In this document: in pieces, positions 18,313 through 31,574 of the stretch
Numbering within the stretch: the stretch's first letter is position 1
Layout of the letters: each line of letters begins with the position of its first letter
NCBI RefSeq assembly: GCF_001677885.1
Contig: NZ_LOCQ01000049.1
Span: forward strand, 1 to 64,000
DNA from: Janthinobacterium psychrotolerans
Lineage (GTDB): Bacteria; Pseudomonadota; Gammaproteobacteria; Burkholderiales; Burkholderiaceae_D
Direction: 5' to 3'
Length of the DNA: 64,000 nt
Program-made: the position numbers and the translations under genes
The notes under the pieces: model-generated
Told to the model about the DNA's origin: nothing
Databases searched by the model: none
The model's input: only the letters and a program-made list of their open reading frames with translations

Positions 18313-19368
18313 TCACACCAGGCTGCGCAAGGCCTCCAGCAAGGCCGCGCATTCCGTCGGATTACCGATGCTGATGCGCAGGTACTGGCTGATGCGTGGC
18401 GAATTGAAGTGGCGCACGATCACTGAGCGGGCGCGCAGGCCGGCAGCCAGTTGCGCCGCATCATGCTGCGGGTGGCGCGCAAACACGAAATTGGCCACCG
18501 AAGGCAGTACCTCGAAGCCCAGCGCCGCCAGTTGCCGCGTCAGCTGCGTGCGGCTGTCGATCACGGCTGTGCGCGTCTGCTGGAAATACGCTTCGTCGCG
18601 GAACGAGGCCACCGCGCCAGCCAGCGCCAGCCGGTCGAGCGGATAGGAATTGAAGCTGTTCTTGACGCGCTCGAGCGCTTCGATCAGGTCCGCGTGGCCG
18701 ATGGCAAAACCGACGCGCAGGCCGGCCAGCGAGCGCGACTTCGACAGCGTCTGCACCACCAGCAAGTTGCGATACTGCCTGACCAGTCGGATCGCGCTCT
18801 CGCCGCCGAAATCGACATAGGCCTCATCGACCACCACCACCGCATCGGGATGGGCTTGCAGCAATGCTTCGACGCCGTCCAGCGGCAGATTCACGCCGGT
18901 CGGCGCATTCGGATTCGGGAAGATGATGGCGCCGCACGGCCCGGTGTAGTCTTCCGGGCGGATGCGCATCGTGTCGTCGAGCGGCACGGTACGGTAATCG
19001 ATGCCGTACAGCTTGCAATACACGGGATAGAAACTGTAGCTGATGTCCGGGAACAGCAGCGGCGCGTCGTGCTTGAGCAAGGCCATGAAGGCCAGCGCCA
19101 GCACTTCGTCGGAACCATTGCCGACAAATACTTCGGCGCTGCTGACGCCATGGTAGTCGGCCAGCGTCTGCTTCAGTTCGCTGGCGGTGGGATCGGGGTA
19201 CAGGCGCAGGCTGTCGGCGGCGGCCTCGCGCAAGGCCGCGATCACCTGCGGCGACGGGCCATATGGATTTTCATTGGTATTGAGCTTGACCAGGCCAGGC
19301 AATTTCGGCTGTTCGCCGGGGACATACGGGGTCAGCTGGCTGACGGTGGAACTCCAGAATTGGCTCAT
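18313..19368 (-). CDS. hisC: Histidinol-phosphate aminotransferase
   Basis: A 351-residue type I fold PLP enzyme that converts imidazole-acetol phosphate and glutamate to histidinol phosphate in histidine synthesis. Visible marks are [12 protein letters not shown] near the N-terminus, the [11 protein letters not shown] segment, and the PLP-binding lysine in [14 protein letters not shown]. The length fits the family, and the start [12 protein letters not shown] gives the usual N-terminus. The open frame continues about 90 codons further upstream, but that part resembles no family. No other his genes are in the window, so this is a detached hisC copy. A few relatives transaminate aromatic amino acids. 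Confidence 0.88.
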   Translation of the reverse strand: MSQFWSSTVSQLTPYVPGEQPKLPGLVKLNTNENPYGPSPQVIAALREAAADSLRLYPDPTASELKQTLADYHGVSSAEVFVGNGSDEVLALAFMALLKHDAPLLFPDISYSFYPVYCKLYGIDYRTVPLDDTMRIRPEDYTGPCGAIIFPNPNAPTGVNLPLDGVEALLQAHPDAVVVVDEAYVDFGGESAIRLVRQYRNLLVVQTLSKSRSLAGLRVGFAIGHADLIEALERVKNSFNSYPLDRLALAGAVASFRDEAYFQQTRTAVIDSRTQLTRQLAALGFEVLPSVANFVFARHPQHDAAQLAAGLRARSVIVRHFNSPRISQYLRISIGNPTECAALLEALRSLV

Positions 19369-19515
19369 TGCTTGCACTTGGGTATCAGGGAATGGGAGGG
19401 AAGGAACTGCGGGTAGATTACCATAGTGCTGAGCGGGATCATGGCGGACACTGGCCGGGCGTTCAAGCTCTTGATCATAGCGTGTCGTATGAACGCGCTT
19501 TGACGGAGAGCAACC

Positions 19516-19998
19516 ATGGACAACACCCACCAGGCCGCGGAAAGACGGATCAGTTATGGCTTGCCGCAACAACGAAGCCGGCGCCGCAAAAGCGATGCCT
19601 GGTTCAGGGTGGCGGTCGGCCTGAGCGAACAGATCGTCGCGCAATTACACGATGCCAACGACCTGCGCAGCGCAGACTGGCAACGCATCATGGCCCTGGC
19701 GGAACGGCTGGCGGCCAATTGCCAGGCCATGCACGATACCCTTGGGACACAGTTTGACAACACCGGGCAAAGCGAGGAGCATGTACCGCATCATGAGGAG
19801 GTTATGGCCATGAACGAACAAATTACTACCCTGGAAAAAGACGTCGCCAGCCTGAAACTCGATGTGGGTGTGATGCGTTCCAACTACGCGACCAAGTCCG
19901 ATGTTTCCGAGGCGAAGTCGGCGGTCATTCTGTCTTGCGTGGGGAGCATGCTGGCGTTGAGCGGGCTGGCGTTTGCGGCGGCGCGCTGGGTGCAGTGA
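19516..19998 (+). CDS. Hypothetical coiled-coil protein with C-terminal membrane segment
   Basis: 160 residues, not recognised. The first 40 are basic ([14 protein letters not shown]). A middle helical part ([11 protein letters not shown]...) is followed by a heptad-like stretch ([20 protein letters not shown]). A single transmembrane helix ([21 protein letters not shown]) closes the protein. GGAG 8 bases before the ATG supports this start. A textbook AGGAGG at 19796-19801 lies inside the frame, 8 bases before an in-frame ATG at 19810. A second product of 62 residues holding only the coiled coil and membrane helix is therefore likely. The C-terminal part resembles small phage or organelle-type coiled-coil membrane proteins in layout only. 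Confidence 0.6.
   Translation: MDNTHQAAERRISYGLPQQRSRRRKSDAWFRVAVGLSEQIVAQLHDANDLRSADWQRIMALAERLAANCQAMHDTLGTQFDNTGQSEEHVPHHEEVMAMNEQITTLEKDVASLKLDVGVMRSNYATKSDVSEAKSAVILSCVGSMLALSGLAFAAARWVQ
19810..19998 (+). CDS. Possible internal product: 62-residue coiled-coil / transmembrane protein
   Basis: A consensus AGGAGG ends 8 bases before the ATG at 19810, in the same frame as the 160-residue gene. The product would be [20 protein letters not shown]..., a short coiled coil and one membrane helix. It could be the main product if the upstream start is a mis-call, or a second isoform. Confidence 0.4.
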   Translation: MNEQITTLEKDVASLKLDVGVMRSNYATKSDVSEAKSAVILSCVGSMLALSGLAFAAARWVQ

Positions 19999-20014
19999 TG
20001 CTCTGTAGTCCAAT

Positions 20015-20045
20015 GAAAAAAAGCTCCCGTTGGGGAGCTTTTTTA
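20015..20045. terminator. Bidirectional terminator between the coiled-coil gene and tRNA-Ser
   Basis: AAGCTCCC (20021-20028), loop GTTG, GGGAGCTT (20033-20040), with A and T runs on the two sides. It can end the plus-strand gene and the minus-strand tRNA transcript. Confidence 0.85.
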
Positions 20046-20050
20046 CTTGT

Positions 20051-20142
<92 letters not shown>

Positions 20143-20346
20143 AGGTACTGCTTTGCTGTTGCGGTCTGCTCAAACTGCCGGGGCTGTTTGAGCGAGGCGC
20201 TATTCTAGCATGGGGATGGTTGTTTGGGTAGGGGGTTGTTGGCTGATCATACTTAAAACCTGAATGGACGATTCGTTGGCTTGAAAATCGCCTTGCGCTG
20301 GCGCGCTTTGGGCGATTTTTGAAACATTGAATGGACGATTCGGGGA

Positions 20347-20421
20347 GCCTTGCGCGAAGTACGCGCAAGGCTTCGAATCCCACCGCACGCCCCGCAGGGG
20401 GCGTGCTCCTCTCCGCTGCCA
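20347..20421 (+). other. tRNA-Ser-like 3' remnant interrupted by hairpins
   Basis: Between the two tRNA genes, on the opposite strand, is CTTCGAATCCCACC (T-arm of the flanking tRNA-Ser), then a perfect hairpin GCACGCCCC-GCAG-GGGGCGTGC (385-406 of the 20 kb block), then TCCTCTCCGCTGCCA, which resembles the acceptor end and CCA. In front stands a second hairpin GCCTTGCGC...GCGCAAGGC where the variable arm would be. It looks like a tRNA end colonised by inverted repeats. It is unlikely to be a working tRNA. Confidence 0.45.
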
Positions 20422-20425
20422 CAAA

Positions 20426-20458
20426 TAAAAAAAGCTCCCTTGCGGGAGCTTCTTTTAT
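20426..20458 (-). terminator. Terminator of tRNA-Ser copy 2
   Basis: AAGCTCCC (20432-20439), loop TTGC, GGGAGCTT (20444-20451). On the minus strand the stem is followed by a run of T. It has the same stem as the terminator after copy 1, so it belongs to the duplicated block. Confidence 0.8.
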
Positions 20459-20462
20459 TTGT

Positions 20463-20554
<92 letters not shown>

Positions 20555-20606
20555 AGGTACTGCTTTGCTGTTGCGGTCTTTTCTCGCATTGCTGCGAGAA
20601 GGCAAG

Positions 20607-20612
20607 ATTATA
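20607..20612 (-). promoter_or_regulatory. Likely -10 element for tRNA-Ser copy 2
   Basis: A perfect TATAAT on the minus strand, 52 bases before the tRNA 5' end, with only a weak -35 (TTTCCT, 17 bases away). A hairpin TTCTCGCA-TTGC-TGCGAGAA lies between this element and the tRNA. Confidence 0.4.
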
Positions 20613-20642
20613 GCAGCCGGCAGAAAAAAGGAAAGGACTTTT

Positions 20643-21989
<1,347 letters not shown>

Positions 21990-22031
21990 TCATTCCGAGT
22001 TTTGCACTGGCCGGCCCATGGGCCGCCAGCA

Positions 22032-22235
22032 TCAGATAAAGGCGGCTTTTTCGGCGGCGCTCAGGCGGCGGGCGCTGACGGTCACGACCGGCATCGCGGT
22101 ATCGGCTGCCTGGGCCACTACGGCCGAGTCGGCGCTGACGCTGACCGAACGTGCGTCAGCGGTGGCAAAGCTGGTACCGATGGCCAGAACGGCGGCGGCG
22201 ACAAAGGCGATTTCCATGTTTTTCAGTGCGTTCAT
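22032..22235 (-). CDS. Small exported protein of unknown function
   Basis: 67 residues from MNALKNMEIAFVAAAVLAIG. GGGAG lies 7 bases upstream of the ATG. A signal-peptide-like hydrophobic stretch (residues 8-25) ends near TADARS, leaving a short periplasmic peptide of about 40 residues (SVSVSADSAVVAQAAD... ARRLSAAEKAAFI). No family is recognised. It lies alone between serS and rarA on the same strand, with its own leader of about 150 bases. Confidence 0.55.
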   Translation of the reverse strand: MNALKNMEIAFVAAAVLAIGTSFATADARSVSVSADSAVVAQAADTAMPVVTVSARRLSAAEKAAFI

Positions 22236-22387
22236 GATGTGGCTCCCGGTGGTGTTTGGATTCGTTAAGTGCTGCTGGTATGGTGGTACTTTAGCCAGCG
22301 GCACCGCCGAACACCACCGGATTGCGACCAGCGGCAAAAAACGCGGCGCGAACGGTGAAAAAGGAAGACTGAAGCGTTATCGCGGAC

Positions 22388-23695
22388 TCAACCCTTGCCA
22401 GCTTTCCTGTCCAGCTCGCGCAACCAGGCCAATTTATCCGCGATCTTGCTTTCCATCCCGCGCGGCACCGGTTGATACCAGCCAGGCTCCGGCATACCGT
22501 CCGGGAAATAGGTTTCGCCTGCCGCATAGGCGTCGGGCTCGTCATGCGCGTAACGATAAGCATGGCCGTAGCCCAGTTCCTTCATCAGCCTGGTCGGCGC
22601 ATTGCGCAGGTGCACCGGCACTTCCTTGGATTTATCCTTCTTGACGAAGGCCATGGCCTGGTTGAAGGCGTTGTAGCCGGCATTGCTCTTCGCGGCGATC
22701 GCCAGGTAGATCACGGCCTGGCCCAGCGCCAGCTCGCCTTCGGGCGACCCAAGCCGTTCATAGGTTTCGGCCGCGTCGTTGACCATGGTCAGCGCGCGCG
22801 GATCGGCCAAGCCAATATCCTCCCAGGCCATGCGCACGATGCGGCGCGACAAGTAGCGCGGGTCGGCGCCGCCGTCGATCATGCGGCAGAACCAGTACAG
22901 GGCCGCGTCCGGGTTCGAACCGCGCACGGACTTGTGCAGCGCCGAGATCTGGTCATAAAAATTGTCGCCGCCCTTGTCGAAGCGGCGCGAGTTCAGGGTC
23001 AGGGCATTGTCGACAAACGCCGCATCAATCTTTGTGGTGCCGGTCGAGCTGGCGGCCGTGTCGGCCTGTTCCAGCAAATTCAAAAAGCGGCGCGCGTCGC
23101 CATCGGCATAGCCGATCAGGGTATCGACGGCGGCGTCCTCGAACACCAGGTGCGACAAGGCCGTGGCCTGCGCCTTGGCCAGCAACTGTTTCAGCTCGTC
23201 TTCCGTCAGCGATTTCAACACATACACTTGCGCGCGCGACAGCAGCGCCGAGTTCACCTCAAAGCTGGGGTTTTCCGTGGTGGCGCCGATAAACGTCACC
23301 AGCCCCGATTCCACGAACGGCAGCAAGGCGTCCTGCTGCGATTTGTTGAAGCGATGAATCTCGTCGACAAACAGCAAGGTGTGCTTGCCGAACTGGTCGA
23401 GGCTATTGCGCGCCTGGTCCATGGCGGCGCGGATATCTTTCACTCCCGCAAACACCGCCGACAGGGCGATGAATTCGCTGTCGAACGCGTTGGCCATCAG
23501 CCGCGCCAGGGTGGTCTTGCCCACGCCAGGCGGACCCCACAAGATCATCGAATGGGCCTTGCCCGCTTCGAAGGCCAGGCGCAAGGGTTTGCCCACGCCC
23601 AGCAAATGGGTCTGGCCGATCACTTCGGTCAGGATTTTCGGACGCAGCGCCTCGGCCAGCGGCTGGCGTGGTTCGGTGGAAAACAGATCCGCCAT
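22388..23695 (-). CDS. rarA: Replication-associated recombination protein A (AAA+ ATPase)
   Basis: A 435-residue clamp-loader-like ATPase acting at stalled replication forks (RarA/MgsA; WRNIP1 in eukaryotes). The start [19 protein letters not shown] is the usual N-terminus. Walker [11 protein letters not shown] lies at about 52-60, Walker [11 protein letters not shown] near 108, and sensor 1 [11 protein letters not shown] follows. The C-terminal tetramerisation region contains [21 protein letters not shown], a RarA signature. The order ftsK-lolA-rarA-serS is common in proteobacteria. Confidence 0.95.
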   Translation of the reverse strand: MADLFSTEPRQPLAEALRPKILTEVIGQTHLLGVGKPLRLAFEAGKAHSMILWGPPGVGKTTLARLMANAFDSEFIALSAVFAGVKDIRAAMDQARNSLDQFGKHTLLFVDEIHRFNKSQQDALLPFVESGLVTFIGATTENPSFEVNSALLSRAQVYVLKSLTEDELKQLLAKAQATALSHLVFEDAAVDTLIGYADGDARRFLNLLEQADTAASSTGTTKIDAAFVDNALTLNSRRFDKGGDNFYDQISALHKSVRGSNPDAALYWFCRMIDGGADPRYLSRRIVRMAWEDIGLADPRALTMVNDAAETYERLGSPEGELALGQAVIYLAIAAKSNAGYNAFNQAMAFVKKDKSKEVPVHLRNAPTRLMKELGYGHAYRYAHDEPDAYAAGETYFPDGMPEPGWYQPVPRGMESKIADKLAWLRELDRKAGKG

Positions 23696-23776
23696 GATGA
23701 TGTCCAGTAGATATCCGGTAAAAATGCAAAAGCCCCGCATCGCTGCGAGGCCGGTCAGAAACACAGCATCAAGAAA

Positions 23777-24433
23777 CTAGTTCTTGATAACGTCCGCGCC
23801 CTTGGGCATCACGAATTTGAAGTGATTGGCGGCCAGGGACGGATTCTTCTGGAAGTTCTTGAACGACAGGATCGAGGTCTGGCCGAACGAGTCGCGCAGC
23901 TCCATCGCCTCGGGCACGCCATTGCGCAAGCCGATAGTGATTTCGTCGAAGGTCGTGTCCTTGGCTTTCGGGGTTGCCTTCAGCCATTCCAGGCCGTCGC
24001 GCGTGCCCGCTTCGGCCAGGGTGAAATTCTTTTCCAGGTCGTTGCTGCCGAACAGGATGGCGGCCGGCGACGAACCGAGCGCGTCGCCCAGTTTCTTGAT
24101 GGTCACCTGGCTCAGGTCCTTGTCGTAGATATACAGCTGCTCGCCATCGGCTTGCAGCAGTTGCTCGTACGGTTTCAGATAGGTCCAGATGAACTTGCCG
24201 GGGCGGGCAAATTCAAAGGTGCCGCTGGCCGGCGTCGACAACTTGGCTTTGCCGCCGGCGTCCGCCTTTTTCACCTGCCGCTGCACGAATTCGCCCTTGG
24301 CCGACTTGGTGCCGGCGGCAAAGGTCTTGAATTGCTCCAGCGCGCTGGCCGAGGCGCTGGCCGCGAACAGCAGGCTGCAGGCGACGCTGGCAGCGCCGAT
24401 GATATATTTTGTTGCAATAGTGTGTTTTGTCAT
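23777..24433 (-). CDS. lolA: Outer-membrane lipoprotein carrier protein LolA
   Basis: A 218-residue periplasmic chaperone that carries lipoproteins from LolCDE to LolB. The signal peptide ends near SASA (about residue 30). The mature protein shows the LolA pattern [43 protein letters not shown]. The gene begins 5 bases after the ftsK stop, which points to one transcript and coupled translation. Confidence 0.95.
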   Translation of the reverse strand: MTKHTIATKYIIGAASVACSLLFAASASASALEQFKTFAAGTKSAKGEFVQRQVKKADAGGKAKLSTPASGTFEFARPGKFIWTYLKPYEQLLQADGEQLYIYDKDLSQVTIKKLGDALGSSPAAILFGSNDLEKNFTLAEAGTRDGLEWLKATPKAKDTTFDEITIGLRNGVPEAMELRDSFGQTSILSFKNFQKNPSLAANHFKFVMPKGADVIKN

Positions 24434-24438
24434 TCTTC

Positions 24439-26805
24439 TTATCCTGGTTCGGCACTTGCCGCCGGCACCAGGATTTCCCGGTTGCCATTGGACTGCATGG
24501 TTGAGACTACGCCGCTCTGCTCCATCTGTTCGAGCAGGCGGGCCGCGCGGTTGTAGCCGATGCGCAAATGGCGCTGCACCAGCGAAATCGAGGCACGGCG
24601 GTTTTTCAGGACGACTTGCACCGCCTGGTCGTACAGGGCATCGGCCTCGCCGCCACCTTCGCCCGGCGCGCCGCCACCTTCGCCGCCCTCGCCTTCCAGT
24701 GTGCCGCCTTCGAGGATGCCCTCGATATAGTTCGGCTCACCTTGCAGCTTCAGGTGGCTGACCACGCGGTGCACCTCATCGTCGGACACGAACGCGCCAT
24801 GCACCCGCATCGGCAAACCGGTGCCAGGCGGCATGTACAGCATGTCGCCCATGCCCAGCAGGGTTTCCGCGCCCATCTGGTCGAGAATCGTGCGCGAGTC
24901 GATCTTGGATGACACCTGGAACGCGATACGGGTCGGGATATTGGCCTTGATCAGGCCCGTGATCACGTCTACAGATGGGCGCTGTGTCGCCAGAATCAAG
25001 TGCAGGCCGGCCGCGCGCGCCTTTTGCGCGATACGGGCAATCAGTTCCTCGACTTTTTTACCCACCACCATCATCAGGTCGGCCAGCTCGTCGATGATGA
25101 TGACGATGGTCGGCAATTTTTCCAGAGGCTCCGGCGAATCCGGCGTCAGGCTGAACGGATTCGGGATATGTTCTTCGCGCTTGGCCGCGTCGGCTATTTT
25201 TGTGTTGTAGCCGGCCAGGTTGCGCACGCCCATCTTGCTCATCAGCTTGTAGCGGCGTTCCATCTCGTTGACGGCCCAGTTCAGCGCATGGCCGGCCTGG
25301 CGCATGTCGGTCACCACTGGCGCGAGCAGGTGCGGAATGCCTTCGTAGACCGACATTTCCAGCATTTTCGGGTCGATCAGGATCAGCCGCACATCCTGGG
25401 GGTCGGACTTGTACAGCAGTGACAGAATGGTGGCGTTGATGCCCACCGATTTACCGGAACCGGTGGTGCCGGCCACCAGCAAGTGCGGCATCTTGGCCAG
25501 GTCGGCCACCACCGGCTTGCCGGCGATATCCTTGCCCAGCGCAATCGTCAAACTCGATACGCCATCGTTATACACCTTGGAGCCGAGGATTTCCGTCAGG
25601 CGCACGATCTGGCGCTTGGCGTTGGGCAGCTCCAGCGCCATGTAGTTTTTGCCGGGTATTGTTTCCACCACCCGGATCGAGGTCAAGGACAGCGAACGGG
25701 CCAGGTCGCGCGCCAGGCCCACAATCTGACTGCCTTTCACGCCGGTCGCCGGTTCGATCTCGTAGCGTGTCACGACCGGGCCGGGGTAAGCGGCCACCAC
25801 CTTGGCGTCAACGCCAAAGTCGGACAATTTCTTTTCGATCAGGCGGCTGGTAAATTCCAGGGTTTCCACCGACACGGTTTCCACCACCGCCGGCGCTTCG
25901 TCAAGCAGGGACAGCGGCGGCAGCTTGCCGTCGCCCAGGCCTTCGAACAGATAGGCCTGGCGCTCTTTTTCCACCCGTTCCGATTTCACCACGGCCACCA
26001 CCTGCGGCTCGATTTTCACCGGCGGCGCGGCCACGTGTTTTTCCACATGCTTGGCCCGTTCGATCACCACCACTTCGTCGCGGCGCACGGCGGCCACTTC
26101 GCCCTGGCGGCGGTCTTCGCGGTCGCGGTAGCGCAGCACAAACCAGTTGACACTGTCTTCGATGGCGGCGCCGATGCGCTCGGCCACCTGCAACCAGGAA
26201 ACATGGAAGAACAGGGAAAAACCCAGGGCGAACAGCAGCAGCAACAGCAAGGTCGCACCCGTGAAACCGAAAGCGACATGGCTGGAGTGGCCGACCAGCT
26301 GGCCCAGCACGCCACCGGGTTCGCGCGGCAGCTGCACATGCAGGCTTTTCGCCATGCGCAGGTATTCCAGGCCCATGCTGCCGATCAGCATGATGGAAAA
26401 GCCGACGATGCGGATCAGCATCTCGACATGGTGTTCGCGTTCGGCCTCGTCCTCCTGCTCCAGCAGGAAACGGCGGCTCAGGCGGCGATAGCCGTTCCAC
26501 ACCGTGCGCAGCAGCCACACGCACCACCACCAGGCGGAAAAACCGAAGATATACAACAACAGGTCGGACAGGGTCGCGCCGAGCTTGCCGCCCAAATTGG
26601 CCACCTTGTCGACCGAAGTGGCGTGCGACCAGCCAGGGTCGAGCTTGTTGAAGCTGGCCAGGATCAGCACGAAATACAGGGCGAAGGCGGCAAACGCGAA
26701 CCAGCGCGCCTCGGACAACAGCCTTACCAGACGGTTGGGCAGGGGCCGGCGCTCGACCGGCTTGCGGGTGTAACTGTTCTGGTTGGCCTGGGCTGGTTTA
26801 GTCAT
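24439..26805 (-). CDS. ftsK: DNA translocase FtsK
   Basis: A 788-residue septal DNA pump that clears the chromosome dimer region at division. Four or more membrane helices lie between residues 35 and 205 (with AWWWCVWLL). A short linker follows instead of the long one of E. coli FtsK. The motor domain has Walker A GTTGSGKS at 446-453 and Walker [15 protein letters not shown]. The C-terminal winged-helix gamma domain that reads KOPS sites is present ([20 protein letters not shown]...). It is the first gene of ftsK-lolA-rarA and is divergent from trxB. Confidence 0.97.
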   Translation of the reverse strand: MTKPAQANQNSYTRKPVERRPLPNRLVRLLSEARWFAFAAFALYFVLILASFNKLDPGWSHATSVDKVANLGGKLGATLSDLLLYIFGFSAWWWCVWLLRTVWNGYRRLSRRFLLEQEDEAEREHHVEMLIRIVGFSIMLIGSMGLEYLRMAKSLHVQLPREPGGVLGQLVGHSSHVAFGFTGATLLLLLLFALGFSLFFHVSWLQVAERIGAAIEDSVNWFVLRYRDREDRRQGEVAAVRRDEVVVIERAKHVEKHVAAPPVKIEPQVVAVVKSERVEKERQAYLFEGLGDGKLPPLSLLDEAPAVVETVSVETLEFTSRLIEKKLSDFGVDAKVVAAYPGPVVTRYEIEPATGVKGSQIVGLARDLARSLSLTSIRVVETIPGKNYMALELPNAKRQIVRLTEILGSKVYNDGVSSLTIALGKDIAGKPVVADLAKMPHLLVAGTTGSGKSVGINATILSLLYKSDPQDVRLILIDPKMLEMSVYEGIPHLLAPVVTDMRQAGHALNWAVNEMERRYKLMSKMGVRNLAGYNTKIADAAKREEHIPNPFSLTPDSPEPLEKLPTIVIIIDELADLMMVVGKKVEELIARIAQKARAAGLHLILATQRPSVDVITGLIKANIPTRIAFQVSSKIDSRTILDQMGAETLLGMGDMLYMPPGTGLPMRVHGAFVSDDEVHRVVSHLKLQGEPNYIEGILEGGTLEGEGGEGGGAPGEGGGEADALYDQAVQVVLKNRRASISLVQRHLRIGYNRAARLLEQMEQSGVVSTMQSNGNREILVPAASAEPG

Positions 26806-26882
26806 TCTGGGAAGCGCTGCTAGGTAAAAATGTTTCTGTAAGGGAATTTCCCATCATAAGCTGTATTCTAAGCCATATATGT

Positions 26883-26950
26883 CACAGACCACCCCACGAT
26901 TCGTCTGTGTGGACGGCTTGGTCTATAATCCGGGCATAGCTTGCGCAAGC
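26883..26950 (+). promoter_or_regulatory. trxB promoter region with two inverted repeats
   Basis: A perfect TATAAT at 26924-26929 lies about 95 bases before the trxB ATG, with no good -35. Upstream, CACAGAC (26883-26889) is mirrored by GTCTGTG (26903-26909). Downstream is a perfect 12-bp palindrome GCTTGCGCAAGC (26939-26950) around the expected transcript start. Either could be an operator; neither matches a site I can name. Confidence 0.35.
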
Positions 26951-26976
26951 ACAACACTCCCTTGTTCTTGACGTGA

Positions 26977-27975
<999 letters not shown>

Positions 27976-27981
27976 TTCGGC

Positions 27982-28656
27982 GTGGCGTCGATGAAAGACT
28001 TTGCCGACCTGAAAGCCGTCAGCAAGCAGCTCAGGGAACAGGCCGAGGCGCGCGCGGTGGAACAGGCCGAGCGGGCCAAAAAGGCGCAAGTGCAGGCGGT
28101 GGAAGGCAATCTGTTCAAGGCCAGCATCGGCGGCGTCAAGCGCCTGCCCGAGTCGGACCGCTACGTGCCGGCGCTGCCGAAGACGCCGGCCATGACGTCG
28201 GCCCAGCCGGCGCGCAAGCTGTCGCGCGAGGAAGACGATGCGGCCGTGCTGCGCGAGTCGCTGTCGGACCTGTTCGAAGTCGACCATTACCTGGAAAACG
28301 ATCCGGCCCTCAATTATGCGGCGCCCGGTGTCGGCCCCGACGTGATCAAGAAGATGCGCAAGGGCCATTGGCCGATCCAGGATGAACTGGACTTGCACGG
28401 CCTGCGCCGCGACGAGGCGCGCGATGGCATCGGCGCTTTCCTGACCCATGCGACGCGGCGCAAGCTGCGCTGCGTGCGCGTGATCCATGGCAAGGGTTTC
28501 GGCTCGAAAGGACAGGAACCGGTGCTCAAATCGATGGTGCACAGCTGGCTGGTGCAAAAGCCGGAAGTGATCGCCTTTTGCCAGTCGCGCCGTTCCGAAG
28601 GCGGCGATGGCGCCTTGACGGTGCTGCTGGCGCCGGCCCTGCAGGCGGTGCGCTAG
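27982..28656 (+). CDS. Smr-domain protein (putative nuclease)
   Basis: 224 residues. The first 130 are a helical, charged region (KQLREQAEARAVEQAERAKKAQ). The C-terminal Smr domain shows LDLHGL at 136-141 and HGKG at 169-172, the two conserved motifs of the MutS2/Smr nuclease family. GTG at 27982 is preferred over ATG at 27991 because AGGAG lies 9 bases upstream. Stand-alone Smr proteins nick branched DNA or cleave RNA in collided ribosomes. Which applies here cannot be read from the sequence. It is coupled to trxB by a 6-base gap. Confidence 0.85.
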   Translation: MASMKDFADLKAVSKQLREQAEARAVEQAERAKKAQVQAVEGNLFKASIGGVKRLPESDRYVPALPKTPAMTSAQPARKLSREEDDAAVLRESLSDLFEVDHYLENDPALNYAAPGVGPDVIKKMRKGHWPIQDELDLHGLRRDEARDGIGAFLTHATRRKLRCVRVIHGKGFGSKGQEPVLKSMVHSWLVQKPEVIAFCQSRRSEGGDGALTVLLAPALQAVR

Positions 28657-28690
28657 CGCTTTCCGCTGTTCCGTTACAAGTTGCTCTGAA

Positions 28691-28724
28691 ACACGGCCCC
28701 GTTTGTCACCATGCGGGGCCGTGT
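28691..28724. terminator. Hairpin after the Smr gene, possible terminator
   Basis: ACACGGCCCCG (28691-28701) pairs perfectly with CGGGGCCGTGT (28714-28724), an 11-bp GC-rich stem. The T run after it is poor (CATGTT), so termination may be weak. Confidence 0.5.
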
Positions 28725-28778
28725 CATGTTAACCTGTGGCTATTATTTTTTGCCGGGCAAGCCCGGCCGCCGCCTGCC

Positions 28779-29408
28779 ATGATGCCACCCCAATTGCCAC
28801 CCGGCTCGCTGATCAAACTGATCGAAGTGATCGCCATCCTGGTGGGCGCGTTTTCCGGTTTTATCGAAGCGCGCAGGAAGCGCATGGACCTGGTGGGCGT
28901 GTTCGTGGTGGCTTTCATTACCGCCTTTGGCGGCGGCACCCTGCGCGACATCCTGCTCGACAAGCGGCCGCTGTTCTGGGTCTCGCACCAGGAATATGCC
29001 ATTCTGATCTTTGTGCTGGCCTTGACGGCCGCACCGCTGATCCAGCACCTGCGGCAAATCGTCTCGGAACGCCTGATCGTGGTGGCCGACGCGATCGGCC
29101 TGGGCATGTTCGCGATTGCCGGCGTGGCCGAAGCGATGCGCGCCGGCATGCCACTGTTTATCGCCTCGATGATGGGGGTCATTACAGGGATCTTTGGCGG
29201 CGTGATGCGCGACATTGTGTGCAACGAAGTGCCGATGGTGTTTCGCGACGGCAAACCGTATGCGATTTGCGCCTTTATCGGCTGCTGGGCCTATCTGCTG
29301 CAGAAGCACTTCGGCGTCGAGCACGACTTTGCGCTGTGGACCAGCGCCAGCGGCATTACCATCATGCGGCTGATCAGCTGGAAATTCGATATGCGGCTGG
29401 GGCGCTGA
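28779..29408 (+). CDS. TRIC-type trimeric cation channel family protein (former UPF0126)
   Basis: A 209-residue inner-membrane protein with about seven helices. It has the two-fold pseudo-repeat of the family: GGGTLRDILLDKRP in the first half and FGGVMRDIVCNEVP in the second. Prokaryotic TRIC channels conduct K+ and Na+. Some relatives (YicG/YadS type) have been linked to glycine uptake. The ATG at 28779 is chosen by length and by MMPPQLPPGSLIKLIEVIAI. There is no strong SD. A REP-like element follows the stop. Confidence 0.85.
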   Translation: MMPPQLPPGSLIKLIEVIAILVGAFSGFIEARRKRMDLVGVFVVAFITAFGGGTLRDILLDKRPLFWVSHQEYAILIFVLALTAAPLIQHLRQIVSERLIVVADAIGLGMFAIAGVAEAMRAGMPLFIASMMGVITGIFGGVMRDIVCNEVPMVFRDGKPYAICAFIGCWAYLLQKHFGVEHDFALWTSASGITIMRLISWKFDMRLGR

Positions 29409-29438
29409 GTTACCATTGCTAACCTGGCCAACAATGGT

Positions 29439-29483
29439 GTCGGATTACGGCCCTGCGGGCCCAATCCGACCTACCCGACCTAC
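29439..29483. repeat. REP-like inverted repeat
   Basis: GTCGGATTACGGCCC-TGC-GGGCCCAATCCGACCTAC forms a stem-loop with one unpaired base. The ends GTCGGATTA and TCCGACCTAC recur at 38603-38706 and 57012-57062. It lies between the converging TRIC-channel gene and glnB and may end transcription from either side. Confidence 0.75.
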
Positions 29484-29491
29484 GATATTGA

Positions 29492-29839
<348 letters not shown>

Positions 29840-29870
29840 TTAAAATTGATGGCTTGTTCGGACAGATCTG

Positions 29871-31490
<1,620 letters not shown>

Positions 31491-31574
31491 GATATTGGAT
31501 ATTTCGTTTTATTAACAAAGACGGGGCAAGCCCCGAGGGCAGGCAGGCTCATGCCGGCAACCCGAGAGTGATGA

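Noticed and set aside
24439-26823. Long His/Gln-rich plus-strand frame antisense to ftsK
   Set aside because: It is the codon-position mirror of ftsK, which is plainly coding.
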